Shown here one piece after another: positions 48,850-57,625 of a DNA stretch of 64,000 nucleotides. The position numbers were made by a program, and so were the translations under genes. Origin of the DNA: Bacteroidia bacterium (GTDB lineage: Bacteria > Bacteroidota > Bacteroidia > B-17B0 > Aurantibacillaceae); the NCBI GenBank assembly GCA_016787445.1, contig JAEUTQ010000056.1, forward strand, positions 30,567 through 94,566, written 5' to 3'. The stretch's first letter is position 1. Each line of letters starts with the position of its first letter. The notes under the pieces were generated by a model. That model did not search any database. It saw only the letters and a program-made list of their open reading frames with translations, and was not told where the DNA came from.

Positions 48850-49659
48850 ATGAAAAGAATTGCGATAGTAATTTTAGTATTTATTGTTAATATTATTCGT
48901 GCGCAATGTGGTATTACATCTTCAGTTACTTTACCTAGTAGTTCTTGTGCATGTGATGGAAGCGTCAAATTTTATCTCAATCCATCTTGTACTAATTTTC
49001 CATATAAATTAAATGTGAATGGCGGTACTTGCATTACTTCCGGTACATTCACAGTAAACTCCTCAAGTTTTGTGCTTCCGGCCCTATGCCAGATTACCTG
49101 TAACGTAAATGCAATCTTAACTACTTCACTTAACAACCCGATTGGGTTTACAAATTTTAGTGTACCGGGAGGTGGAACCAATCCTGTTAGTTTAACCACT
49201 ACTGTAGCACCTGCGTCATGCTCTGTATGTTGTGACGGAGCGATAACAAGCTTCAATTTTGGTGGAACGCCTCCTTTTTCTTACACTTTGTCTTCCTCAA
49301 CAAATTCCAATATTGCCACATTAATTAATCTTTGTCCCAACTCCTATACATTATGCCTTCGCGATAATAATGGTTGCTCAGCTTGTAAAACATTTACTAT
49401 TGGTTTTCCGGCTTCATTGAAGGAGTTGATGGATACACAACCTGTAATTCAAATAAAAAACAGGATGCTCTCCATTTCAAATTCAGATTCAGAAGTTTAT
49501 TTAGAGATTTATGAGATCGATGGTAAGCTTATATACAGGAATTCTGAGAAGCAGCCTATTCAGGTTTTTTTAAGTCCTGAGCTATTTAAAAGTGGAATTT
49601 ACATTGTAAATATTCATGGAAAGAAGCAAACATATCGGCAGAAGTTCCTGATTGAGTAA
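48850..49659 (+). CDS. Secreted SprB-repeat-like protein with T9SS tail
   Basis: The signal peptide is MKRIAIVILVFIVNIIRAQ. Two Cys-rich segments (SSCACDGSVKFYLNPSCTNFPYKLNVNGGTC and SCSVCCDGAITSFNFGGTPPFSYTLSSSTN, then NLCPNSYTLCLRDNNGCSACKTFTI) have the pattern of SprB-type repeats, found in gliding and adhesion proteins of Bacteroidota. Residues from about 190 are the type A sorting domain (EVYLEIYEIDGKLIYRNSEK, GIYIVNIHGKKQTYRQKFLIE). It follows pheT by 2 bases without a visible promoter. It is shorter than adhesin SprB itself. Confidence 0.82.
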   Translation: MKRIAIVILVFIVNIIRAQCGITSSVTLPSSSCACDGSVKFYLNPSCTNFPYKLNVNGGTCITSGTFTVNSSSFVLPALCQITCNVNAILTTSLNNPIGFTNFSVPGGGTNPVSLTTTVAPASCSVCCDGAITSFNFGGTPPFSYTLSSSTNSNIATLINLCPNSYTLCLRDNNGCSACKTFTIGFPASLKELMDTQPVIQIKNRMLSISNSDSEVYLEIYEIDGKLIYRNSEKQPIQVFLSPELFKSGIYIVNIHGKKQTYRQKFLIE

Positions 49660-49679
49660 TCAGTTTATTCTGTTGAAGT

Positions 49680-49728
49680 CTTCCATTCATTTAAACTATA
49701 GGTATGAGGCAGTGTTTTTCTAAAGTGC
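49680..49728 (-). pseudogene. Relic of the 3' end of a MORN/YwqK-type gene
   Basis: These 49 bases resemble 51370-51420, the end of the neighbouring gene (51358-52335). The first 40 bases match at 34 positions, and there is a 2-base deletion. Read on the minus strand it gives KTLPHTYSLNEWKT against KTVPHAYRLNEWKL in the intact protein. It lies on the far side of the sugar-dehydrogenase gene, in the same orientation as the intact end. Confidence 0.8.
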
Positions 49729-49767
49729 TATCATATACTTTTACAACAAGCAATCATAGTTAAAGCA

Positions 49768-51336
49768 TTATAGCTTGACGATTTTTTTTGAACACGCAAT
49801 ATTTGTCTCTTTAAAGAAAATTTTTACTGTATAAACCCCAGGATTTAGCATTGAGACATCTAAGTTTTTGTTTTCGGAGTTTCGCACTTGGATACTTTGT
49901 CCTAATTGATTAATAATTTCCACTTTTTCAATTAATAAATCCGTGTCAATTTGAATGCTATTCTCCGCAGGGTTGGGATACAATTTAATTTTTGAGAAGA
50001 AGGCATTAATGTCGTTTATACCTGACGCATCATAGGTATAAACAGTTATTTTATCAGAACTGGCACCGCCGTTATTAATGAGATAGATTTTTGTTCCATC
50101 AGGGGAAATTGCGATATCTCTTAATCTTCCATTTAAAGCTTGGTCATTACCAAAGTATCTTTCAGGATTGGGATTTGTAGTTGTTGAAGGAGCTATTCCA
50201 AGACCGTTAGCATTTAATTTAAATCTGTACACTTCCTGGTCGGTAGTAGTTCCATTTTTAAGCGTGGTAACAAGTAAACTGTTATTCCAATTCGGAATGG
50301 CATTACTGCTGTAATAGGCAGCACCGGAAGGCGCAACGGTACACCAATCTAAATAATTTGAAACAGTAGGTTGAGAGGTAGCACACCAGGAATACATAGG
50401 TTCTTTTAAAGCATCACCTGCAATGGAAGGGTGTGGTGTATAACCACTAATATAAGCTGATTCACCGGGAAAGTTATTGTCGGCATGGTAGCCTTTTACA
50501 TTTTTCCAGCCATAATTCATGCCGGATACTAATACGTTTATTTCATCATCGGTTCTATCACCATGCTCAATATCATAAAGTACATTTTGCGACGTGTTAT
50601 AAGCTAGTCCTTGAGGGTTTCTGTGACCGCGTGTATAAAAAGAATTTCCGGGAATCGGATTATCCGCAGGTATAGTTCCATCTATATTAAAACGATGAAT
50701 TTTTCCATTCTTGTAATTAACGTCTTGTGTAAAATTATTTGGATTATTTGCCTGATTGGAATAACACGTCGGACTGTTTTCTTCGGAAATACCATTGTCG
50801 CCGCAGCTCATAAACAGATAGCAATTGGTGCCTTGCTTAACAGAAAGTAATCTTCCGCCAAGATGATCATAACCATTAGGGAGTTGAGTGACTAAATCTG
50901 TATTAGCAATAACGCTTGAACTGCCAACATCCCAGGTAAGCCTAACAATTTTAAATTTTGTATCCGGAGCACTTACTGTACCGTTATTATAGGAGTAAAC
51001 AAAATAAATATAGGAGCTGTTTACATTAGGAAAATCGGGATGGAGAGTAAGTCCCAAAGTTCCTGCACCAATATTAGGTTGAAAACATAATGTTGATTGC
51101 TCCATAGCTGAACCGCCAAAATAATCCGCAGCAGTATACACTACAGTTTTAGTTCCTACAGTTGGATCAATTCGGGAAACTCTGCCTCCTGATTCTGTAA
51201 GCCACAAATAATTATCCTGACCATAGGTAATTTCCCAAGGAGTGCTCAGCGATGTGGTTAATTCAGAACGAAGAAAAGTTTGTGATTTGCAATTAAGAGA
51301 GATAATTGTCGCGAAAGTGAATATTAGATATTTCAT
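49768..51336 (-). CDS. Secreted glucose/sorbosone-dehydrogenase-like (PQQ-type beta-propeller) protein with T9SS tail
   Basis: After the signal peptide (ending SLNCKSQ) comes a six-bladed propeller of the GSDH family: LTTSLSTPWEITYGQDNYLWLTESGGRVSRIDP, GGRLLSVKQGTNCYLFMSCGDNG, and the hallmark GHRNPQGLAYNTSQNVLYDIEHGDRTDDEINVLVSGMNYGWKNVKGYH. Members oxidise aldose sugars with PQQ and Ca. The C-terminal about 80 residues form the type A sorting domain (KLYPNPAENSIQIDTDLL to GVYTVKIFFKETNIACSKKIVKL). The gene is bracketed by the intact and relic 3' ends of the MORN gene. Confidence 0.92.
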   Translation of the reverse strand: MKYLIFTFATIISLNCKSQTFLRSELTTSLSTPWEITYGQDNYLWLTESGGRVSRIDPTVGTKTVVYTAADYFGGSAMEQSTLCFQPNIGAGTLGLTLHPDFPNVNSSYIYFVYSYNNGTVSAPDTKFKIVRLTWDVGSSSVIANTDLVTQLPNGYDHLGGRLLSVKQGTNCYLFMSCGDNGISEENSPTCYSNQANNPNNFTQDVNYKNGKIHRFNIDGTIPADNPIPGNSFYTRGHRNPQGLAYNTSQNVLYDIEHGDRTDDEINVLVSGMNYGWKNVKGYHADNNFPGESAYISGYTPHPSIAGDALKEPMYSWCATSQPTVSNYLDWCTVAPSGAAYYSSNAIPNWNNSLLVTTLKNGTTTDQEVYRFKLNANGLGIAPSTTTNPNPERYFGNDQALNGRLRDIAISPDGTKIYLINNGGASSDKITVYTYDASGINDINAFFSKIKLYPNPAENSIQIDTDLLIEKVEIINQLGQSIQVRNSENKNLDVSMLNPGVYTVKIFFKETNIACSKKIVKL

Positions 51337-51357
51337 ATATCTAATATAATAAAAAAA

Positions 51358-52335
51358 TTAAAGCTTAAGCTTCCATTCGTTTAATCGATAAGCATGAGGC
51401 ACTGTTTTTTTATACAGTGCCTTACTTATTATAAATACGGGTACTCCGGCGGCAATTACACCAAGCGTAACAGGATGTAATAAATAGTAACCACCTGCAA
51501 TGAGTGTAACACCGATTGGCGGTACCAGCATCATACTAAATCCAGCGCGCTCGGAAAATGCTGCTCCAAAGTGTTTTTTACGGATATTACTGCAGGCGTA
51601 ATAAATAGTATGGAGTTGTGAAGTTTCAAGAGCGAAAACACTGTCGAGTTTTAATTTGTTTTTGTTTTCACTTAAATCATAACTGTAAGAACTAAAAATT
51701 AATTTTCCTTCATTCACGCCTTCATACACGCAATGGCGCAGAGGCGTTGTATCTGAATGTAATTGTAAGGAGAATAAGGCATAAGGTTTAATATTTAATT
51801 TCTTTTTGCCATTTTCCAGAACAAGTGTTTTCTTTTCTACTTTACCGGCGTATTTGCTGTGCGCCAGGTGCTGATGCTTTTTATTGGTCTTAGGTAATTT
51901 GGCGTATTTGCCTTTATTGAAATCCGACTCACGAATTTGTTTTCCTTTTTTGTTGTAGAGTTTTTTTAAACCATACGGCGTTTCTTTATATACAGCCAGT
52001 GAACCTTTTTTTCGATAGTCCCAGGTTTTATTTGGTAAACCATTCTTTCCGTAAATAGTCAGGCTTTTTAATCTACCGCTTTTGTAATATTTCTTTTGGG
52101 TACCGAATGGTGTTTCAATGTTCATTACAATGGAATCTCCCGGATGTTTGGGATCTATGCTTTCGCGTTTTCCAACTAAAATCTCTACGGTTTTCCAAAC
52201 AGAATCTTTCACGCTCCCGTTTTTGTGATAATTAATTATTTCAATGGTGTCATTACTATGTTTGGTAATTTTAGATTTTTGGGAAAAAGCCATGAAGCAA
52301 GATAGAAAGCAGAACGAGAGTAAAAAATGCTTCAT
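51358..52335 (-). CDS. Exported MORN/YwqK-like repeat protein with C-terminal hydrophobic hairpin
   Basis: The signal peptide is MKHFLLSFCFLSCFMAFSQ. Residues about 28-145 contain YwqK/MORN-variant repeats: NYHKNGSVKDSVWKTVEI, GTQKKYYKSGRLKSLTIYGKNGLP, GLKKLYNKKGKQIRESDFNKGKYAKL. A beta region follows (TLVLENGKKKLNIKPYALFSLQLHSD). Two close hydrophobic segments (about 268-306; MMLVPPIGVTLIAGGYYLLHPVTLGVIAAGVPVFII) probably enter a membrane. The last codons duplicate in the relic at 49680-49728. The function is unknown; the antitoxin label often given to YwqK proteins is not supported here, as no toxin gene is adjacent. Confidence 0.75.
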   Translation of the reverse strand: MKHFLLSFCFLSCFMAFSQKSKITKHSNDTIEIINYHKNGSVKDSVWKTVEILVGKRESIDPKHPGDSIVMNIETPFGTQKKYYKSGRLKSLTIYGKNGLPNKTWDYRKKGSLAVYKETPYGLKKLYNKKGKQIRESDFNKGKYAKLPKTNKKHQHLAHSKYAGKVEKKTLVLENGKKKLNIKPYALFSLQLHSDTTPLRHCVYEGVNEGKLIFSSYSYDLSENKNKLKLDSVFALETSQLHTIYYACSNIRKKHFGAAFSERAGFSMMLVPPIGVTLIAGGYYLLHPVTLGVIAAGVPVFIISKALYKKTVPHAYRLNEWKLKL

Positions 52336-52496
52336 AAATAGAAAGAGGTTTTGTGATTCTAAAATAAGGAAAAATATTAAATTATTTTATAAACCCCGCA
52401 TGGTGAATTGTGTTATGCCTTGAAAACCTGTGATTTGGGAAAAATAACATTTCTTTAACCGGCCTGATATGTAAATTAGATTTAAAATCAAATACC

Positions 52497-52676
52497 ATGG
52501 CAGCTAACCAACAAACCCAAACTAATAACGGACCAAGCATTGGATTCGTGCGCGCAACAATTAAAATTGCTCATCCCGACTGGACTCCCGAGCAAATAGA
52601 AGCAGAGTTACAAGTTAAAATGCAAGAACTTGCGAAACAGAATAACGACGAAGATTGTTTGTTTTGTTCGGCGTAA
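52497..52676 (+). CDS. Small soluble protein of 59 residues ending in a CxxC
   Basis: The open frame starts ATG 52497 and stops TAA 52674-52676. The product has a polar N-terminus rich in Gln/Asn/Thr, a mixed middle (SIGFVRATIKIAHPDWTPEQ), an amphipathic helix (QIEAELQVKMQELAKQNN) and a C-terminus EDCLFCSA with two Cys spaced CxxC. Codon use resembles the neighbours, and nothing else occupies this 373-base gap. I do not recognise a family. The Cys pair could bind metal or be redox-active. Confidence 0.6.
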   Translation: MAANQQTQTNNGPSIGFVRATIKIAHPDWTPEQIEAELQVKMQELAKQNNDEDCLFCSA

Positions 52677-52709
52677 TATTATTATTGAATATTCTTTGAT
52701 AACCAAATG

Positions 52710-54623
52710 TTATTGAAGAATGATTTTGTGAGTGCCAATTTTTTGTTTATTGCTGTATATACTTAAAAAGTAAATCCCCTTGGGTAAAAAAGAAAGGTCA
52801 ACTGACGTTAAATTGCTTTCCAAATTTTGTTGGTGCATTTGTGAGCCAATACTACTGTTTATAATTATTTCGGCATTCTCTAAATAGTGTTCGCTATTTA
52901 AGAAGATTTTTCCATTGTTAGGGTTCGGAAAAACAGTGATGTGTTGATTGAGGTCTGATTCTTTGATGCTAGTAATAATACATTCTAAAGCACCCATGTC
53001 AATTGTTCCAAACATAATTCGTGCATTCCCCAAGATGTCTGTTGCGGGATAACTACCGGTTGGGTCACCGGAATTAACGCATGGTGATACATATGGTAAA
53101 GACCAATTCGCGGTTAAAGCATTAAAGGAGATTCCGCTACCTGAAGTAGGGAAAAAAAACTGAGGATTTGCATTGATGTTGTTTGCATAGTTCCCTGTGT
53201 AAAATCCACCATTTAAATCAAAAGCCGCTGTACCGCCTTCTATATCTGAATAAGTAATGTTTGGGTCGCTGGCTTCATCTGTTAAATAGAATTGATTGCC
53301 GGCGATTGCTGCAGTGTTACCATATATAATGCAATTTTTAATATTAATAGTAGAGGTACTATGACAATAAACTGCCCCACCTTTATTGGAATCGTTATTA
53401 GCAATGGTATTATTAGTTAATTGTGCTTTGCAATTATACATTGAGAAAACAGCTCCCCCAATTGATCCAAAATTATTACAGATGACGTTATTATGAATAT
53501 CCGGATCACCATTATTTATGAATATCCCGCCACCACAAATAGTAGTACGATTATTAATAATGTAATTATGATGAATTGAAATGTTAGTTCCGTAAACATA
53601 GATGCCGCCTCCGCCTGCTGAAGATCCGCCATTAGCCATTGTAGTTGTTGTAGCATTATTATAACAAATTAAATTGTTAGCTACTATAATTGTTGAAGAC
53701 GGGGATGTTTGAGTAATACCTAATCCCCCAACGGAAAATGCTGAATTACCACTAAAAGTATTGGATGTAATAGATACAATACCGTTTAAACATAACATTC
53801 CTGCTCCATCATTAGTTGAAAGCATTGTGTTACCACTAACAACATTTCCAGTAAAAGTGATGTTGGAGAACAAAAGATTTAAACCAGCCCCTCCATTACC
53901 TTGCGCGGTATTATTACTGATAGAGTTGTTAAATACTTTTGGTGTACCGCCTTGACTTATAATTCCTCCTCCGCCATTACCACCAACAGCCGCGTTCTTG
54001 GAAATTGTATTACCCAGAAGTAATGAATTTGAATTATTCAAATAGACGCCGGCACCACCGCCACTTGTCGTTGAATTATTAGAAATGGTGTTTTTAATAA
54101 TTAAAGGCGAGGCATTGTTAATGTAAATTCCACCGCCTTGTGCAGTTGCCATACAATTATTGATAAGTGAATTTTCAATTTTGACTTTTGAAAATCCTGA
54201 TATATAGAAAGCGCCACCTTTATCATCAGGCGCACTGCCATTAGCTTTTCCATTTATAAGTTTACAATATTTAAAAAATGAAGTGTCACTTACACTCGGT
54301 GTACCATCAAAGCGAATTCCACGCCAACCCGCACTTATATTTGAGGCTTTAAAGGTAATAGTATCAGTAACGGTACCTTTAGCTTTTAATTTACCTAGAA
54401 CAAGAAGCTTAAATGCACCTTGAAATTCTACAATTACACCAGGACTAATAATTAAAGAGTCATTTGCAGCAATCATTATGCTGTTAGTAATTTGATAAGG
54501 CGAACCGCTTAATGTCCAAATACCATTAACAGTACCACCGGGAACAGATGTTTGGCCCAAACCCAACAGGGATGTCAATAAAATGGAGAAAATTGAAATA
54601 TATTTCATAAAGGTTGTTTTCAT
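52710..54623 (-). CDS. Secreted right-handed beta-helix protein with T9SS tail
   Basis: The start overlaps the upstream stop (ATGA at 54620-54623); Met6 at 54608 (MKYISIFSILLTSLLG) is equally possible. After the signal peptide, about 420 residues form Asn/Gly/Ser-rich beta-helix coils with repeated patterns such as GGGIYINNASPLIIKNTISNN and GGGGIISQGGTPKVFNNSISNN. The choice-of-anchor-like end has YVSPCVNSGDP and GTIDMGALEC. The type A sorting domain is last (TVFPNPNNGKIFLNSEHY to GIYFLSIYSNKQKIGTHKIIL). Such proteins bind or cleave polysaccharides or act as adhesins. No catalytic residues can be named. Confidence 0.9.
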   Translation of the reverse strand: MKTTFMKYISIFSILLTSLLGLGQTSVPGGTVNGIWTLSGSPYQITNSIMIAANDSLIISPGVIVEFQGAFKLLVLGKLKAKGTVTDTITFKASNISAGWRGIRFDGTPSVSDTSFFKYCKLINGKANGSAPDDKGGAFYISGFSKVKIENSLINNCMATAQGGGIYINNASPLIIKNTISNNSTTSGGGAGVYLNNSNSLLLGNTISKNAAVGGNGGGGIISQGGTPKVFNNSISNNTAQGNGGAGLNLLFSNITFTGNVVSGNTMLSTNDGAGMLCLNGIVSITSNTFSGNSAFSVGGLGITQTSPSSTIIVANNLICYNNATTTTMANGGSSAGGGGIYVYGTNISIHHNYIINNRTTICGGGIFINNGDPDIHNNVICNNFGSIGGAVFSMYNCKAQLTNNTIANNDSNKGGAVYCHSTSTINIKNCIIYGNTAAIAGNQFYLTDEASDPNITYSDIEGGTAAFDLNGGFYTGNYANNINANPQFFFPTSGSGISFNALTANWSLPYVSPCVNSGDPTGSYPATDILGNARIMFGTIDMGALECIITSIKESDLNQHITVFPNPNNGKIFLNSEHYLENAEIIINSSIGSQMHQQNLESNLTSVDLSFLPKGIYFLSIYSNKQKIGTHKIILQ

Positions 54624-55150
54624 ATTAAAGATATAAAAATATATAGTTCGTATGAGACTAATTTTATAATTTGCCTAACATATCCTATAATCAATCTCAA
54701 GCTACTGTAACTTAATTGTATAGGCATCACCATACTAGAGCTTATTGCTTGTCCGTAAGCAACCGCAGGTATCCATTTTGGCATGAGTTTAATTAAACGA
54801 ACAGCTTCATCATTGCAAGGTTTGCAATCCGGTGAGCCTTTAATAACCTCAATGTTGTTGAGTGTGCCATCGGCATCAATTGTAAAACGCACAAATACTT
54901 TAGTGTTTAAAGTTAGGTCATCAAACCTTGGTACAACAGCATTTTTTTTGATAAATTCATTTAAGGCCGAGTAACCGCCCGGAAATTCTGCTTGATTCGT
55001 GAAGGAGTTTTCGGCTGTTAATATGACAGTTGAATAGGTAGTGGTAGCTGTTTCTGTTTCTTTTTTGATTTTTATTTTTTGCGGCGTTTCATTTTGAGCA
55101 GCCAAATAAAAGAATGACATTAATAACAGATATGTAAATAAGCCTTTCAC
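54620..55150 (-). CDS. TonB-C-domain protein with cleavable-looking signal peptide
   Basis: The N-terminus MKGLFTYLLLMSFFYLAAQ looks like a signal peptide rather than the uncleaved anchor plus Pro-rich arm of classical TonB. A TonB C-terminal domain follows: AEFPGGYSALNEFIKKNAVVP, VFVRFTIDADGTLNNIEVIKGSPDCKPCNDEAVRLIKLMPKWIPAVAYGQAISSSMVMPIQLSY. A 28-residue hydrophobic tail (SLRLIIGYVRQIIKLVSYELYIFISLI) extends past the normal end. It overlaps the next gene by 4 bases. The product is probably periplasmic; the role as an energy transducer is uncertain. Confidence 0.8.
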   Translation of the reverse strand: MKGLFTYLLLMSFFYLAAQNETPQKIKIKKETETATTTYSTVILTAENSFTNQAEFPGGYSALNEFIKKNAVVPRFDDLTLNTKVFVRFTIDADGTLNNIEVIKGSPDCKPCNDEAVRLIKLMPKWIPAVAYGQAISSSMVMPIQLSYSSLRLIIGYVRQIIKLVSYELYIFISLI

Positions 55151-55287
55151 TCATTAAAGTTAGTGAGATACAACCAAGCTTATTACTACTTTTAATAGGT
55201 GGTGGAATTTTATAAAGAAGTGGTGAGATAGTGTCTAATGACGGTAGGATTGATTCATAGTTTCCGATAAAAACCAAACTTTATTTA

Positions 55288-55950
55288 TTACTCTGTGTAT
55301 TTAATTTTTCCCATGGGCACTAACTTAAATCCATACATGGAATCTGTTAAGGTAGAGAAATTGAGTCCGAGGTATAAATTTGAATTCTCTTCATCCTTCA
55401 TGAGTAGCTTAACTATATTGTCGGATATGGAAGCAAAGTTATAGGGATGCTGATTCGAAATAACAGCCAATTGGCCCGGACCAAAATCAGAATTTTTGGG
55501 TGAGAGGTAACTTACATTTACTAAATATTTTTCTCCGGGTTGCAATACTTTTTTAAGTGTAGTAGGGTAGTGCTCATGTAATTTCATAAATGGCACAACA
55601 GTATCCGAAAAATATTCCTGTTTTTTTTGCGCTTCCACATCCATGTTCTGCGGAAGTAAAAACAAGCGAAATGTTTTATTCAAATGTTTATATTCTGTTT
55701 CGAATTGTAAATCTAGTTGAATAGGAACAGTCGTATCATTTGTAATAGTGGTAGTAATATTAAAATAAGCATGCCAGCTTGAGTCGTTGCCAAATTTTGG
55801 GCGACCATGACGCCCGGTGTTTGAAATGGAAACACCGGAATAAGTTTTGTTTTTAATAACCTCCTTATTATCGAGCTCGCATGCATGAATAAATCCGAAT
55901 ATTACTGCAACTAATACTAAAAATTTAAATATTTCTCTACCAAGTTTCAT
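55288..55950 (-). CDS. Exported lipoprotein-like protein of unknown function
   Basis: The 220-residue protein starts with a hydrophobic segment (FLVLVAVIFGFIHACE) that resembles a lipoprotein signal (HAC as a loose lipobox) or a signal anchor. The rest is beta-rich (SWHAYFNITTTITNDTTVPIQLDLQFETEYKHL; GEKYLVNVSYLSPKNSDFGPGQLAVIS) without a recognised domain. Its start lies 14 bases inside the upstream membrane-protein gene, so the two are coupled. Confidence 0.65.
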   Translation of the reverse strand: MKLGREIFKFLVLVAVIFGFIHACELDNKEVIKNKTYSGVSISNTGRHGRPKFGNDSSWHAYFNITTTITNDTTVPIQLDLQFETEYKHLNKTFRLFLLPQNMDVEAQKKQEYFSDTVVPFMKLHEHYPTTLKKVLQPGEKYLVNVSYLSPKNSDFGPGQLAVISNQHPYNFASISDNIVKLLMKDEENSNLYLGLNFSTLTDSMYGFKLVPMGKIKYTE

Positions 55951-57004
55951 TCTTTAAATTATCCTTGTCTTTTCTGAATATAATATGCTTTGGTTTAATT
56001 TTAGGTTTGTAAGTAATTTTTATAAATAGATGAATTAACAATGGAAGCAAAACAAAAACTGCCCAAATAATGAAATTACGGGGAAACCAATTAAAATTGT
56101 AATTTAATATAAATAGTATAGAAGTAACAATCAAACTTATAAGAGCATGCAATGGATTAATTTGTTCGTTAGAATATCTTAATACGTGTTGTTTTTTCAG
56201 ATCTTTTATATCTTGAAAATAGAATTTATTAAAGAAGGTCCTGGTTCCAGGAATAAATCTCAAGAGCATTAAAAGATTTTGTGCCAAATAAACCGCGGAA
56301 ATTCCTAGGAAGAAATATTGTATGGCGACGATAATTGCTTCGAACGTATTGTTGCTACTTTCAATTAAGGTTTGATTACTATAGAGTGAGTAAATGTTTT
56401 CAATTGAAAAAACCATCATAACAAAGGAACTCCATATACTCAATCGCAGTCTGCTTTTGCTATGCAGTTTTTTATAAGTAAAGGCATGAAAAAGCGAGTA
56501 AAGCACAAATAAAATACCTATAACTTCTAAACAATAAACATACCACTCCGAAATGTTATACACTTTCATGTCGATAGCCCAATATGTTATAGCGATAGAT
56601 TGTAATAATGTAATACCTTCCGATGCGGCCGGAGTTGTCTTCTTCTCATGAAAGAAAATGGTAATAAAAATAAAAAAGAAGCAAAATACATAAGGCCAAG
56701 CCTCAATTCTGCTGTCTAAATCGTAACCTGTTCGTCCTTGTTTATCAATAAAAACCCAGAAACTTGCACCATAAGATATTACTGTAGTAAGAATTACAGT
56801 TGTCCATTTTTGACAAATTCTTTTGTACTCATAAATTAAGCCAATTATGAGTGTGAGGATTCCTATAGGTACAAGATGTTTATCGGATAAAATAATCTTC
56901 TTGATAAAGAAGAAGGACAGAAAAGATATTAGTAATCCAACTAAAATTAAAGCAGCGGTAAAACCGATGGGAAGTACAGGCTTTTTTTGATTTGGATCTT
57001 CCAT
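55937..57004 (-). CDS. Polytopic membrane protein of unknown function
   Basis: The 355-residue protein has about nine hydrophobic spans, beginning PIGFTAALILVGLLISFLSFFFIKK. It includes two short conserved-looking polar loops (HEKKTTPAASEGITLLQSIAITYWAIDMKVYNISEWYVYCLEVIG; RFIPGTRTFFNKFYFQDIKDLKKQHVLRYSNEQINPLHAL). I recognise no family signature. It overlaps the downstream lipoprotein-like gene by 14 bases and follows the GNAT gene by 15 bases. The three may form an operon. Confidence 0.65.
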   Translation of the reverse strand: MEDPNQKKPVLPIGFTAALILVGLLISFLSFFFIKKIILSDKHLVPIGILTLIIGLIYEYKRICQKWTTVILTTVISYGASFWVFIDKQGRTGYDLDSRIEAWPYVFCFFFIFITIFFHEKKTTPAASEGITLLQSIAITYWAIDMKVYNISEWYVYCLEVIGILFVLYSLFHAFTYKKLHSKSRLRLSIWSSFVMMVFSIENIYSLYSNQTLIESSNNTFEAIIVAIQYFFLGISAVYLAQNLLMLLRFIPGTRTFFNKFYFQDIKDLKKQHVLRYSNEQINPLHALISLIVTSILFILNYNFNWFPRNFIIWAVFVLLPLLIHLFIKITYKPKIKPKHIIFRKDKDNLKNETW

Positions 57005-57019
57005 GCTAGGACTTACAAA

Positions 57020-57553
57020 TTACGTTTTTATTTTAAAATACATCTTAGCACTTATTACTTGTTCGCCTTTTGTATAGTGATTCGGTAAATCTTTTTCAAA
57101 TTCGTAACCGCACTTTAGTAAAGTTTTCTCTGAAGCTAAATTAAAATCAAAAATAGGTGCTTCAATTCTCTGATAATTTAATTGAGATAAGCAGTATTCC
57201 GTAAAACCATTTAAAACAGCACTCATGATGCCTTTATTTCTATACGGATTCCCTAGCCAATAATACACTTCATTTATGGTTGAGTCGAGCCCGTAAGGAA
57301 AGTGTAAACCAATATGTCCCATTAACTCCTTTTTCTCATTTCTGATAACCCAATTTCTTCTTTTGTGGTTTTTCTCTTCGAAATTTAAATTGTAGGCAAT
57401 GTTAGCTAAGGCATCTTTTTCGGTATAGGGAAACGGAATCCGGAGAGTTTGCTTATGAATTTCTTTATCATTCAATAATGAAACGAGAGCATCTTTATCT
57501 TCATAAGAGCTTTTCGTGAGAGTAATTTCATTATTTATTCGCAAATCATTCAT
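57020..57553 (-). CDS. GNAT-family N-acetyltransferase (RimJ/RimL type)
   Basis: The 177-residue protein has the GNAT core: IGLHFPYGLDSTINEVYYWLGNPYRNKGIMSAVLNGFTEYCLSQLNYQRIEAP, where YRNKGIM aligns with the acetyl-CoA loop (Q/RxxGxG/A). LASEKTLLKCGYEFEKDLPNHY follows, the typical N.AS..L.K.GF closing motif. It transfers acetyl from acetyl-CoA to an amine, probably a protein N-terminus or small molecule. The first codons overlap the start of the VOC relic repeat (57546-57625). Confidence 0.88.
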   Translation of the reverse strand: MNDLRINNEITLTKSSYEDKDALVSLLNDKEIHKQTLRIPFPYTEKDALANIAYNLNFEEKNHKRRNWVIRNEKKELMGHIGLHFPYGLDSTINEVYYWLGNPYRNKGIMSAVLNGFTEYCLSQLNYQRIEAPIFDFNLASEKTLLKCGYEFEKDLPNHYTKGEQVISAKMYFKIKT

Positions 57554-57625
57554 TATTCAAAAATTATCATTTAAAAATCACTTCGTTGTTTTACTCCCCA
57601 TTAGTTTACCTATTTTTCTTACTCT
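57546..57625 (-). repeat. Relic copy of the VOC gene 3' end and flank
   Basis: These 80 bases align with 58264-58344 with about nine mismatches and one indel. On the minus strand the relic encodes RKIGKLMGSKTTK then stop, against EKMGKQMGSKTTK then stop in the intact VOC protein. The two copies are direct repeats enclosing the membrane-protein gene at 57619-58176. Confidence 0.88.

Noticed and set aside
51358..52335. YwqK-like gene as an antitoxin of a toxin-antitoxin pair
   Set aside because: It has a signal peptide and hydrophobic end, and no toxin gene is adjacent.
55089..55277. Frame overlapping the TonB-like gene start
   Set aside because: No recognisable domain; hydrophobic mix in another frame of the TonB-like gene.
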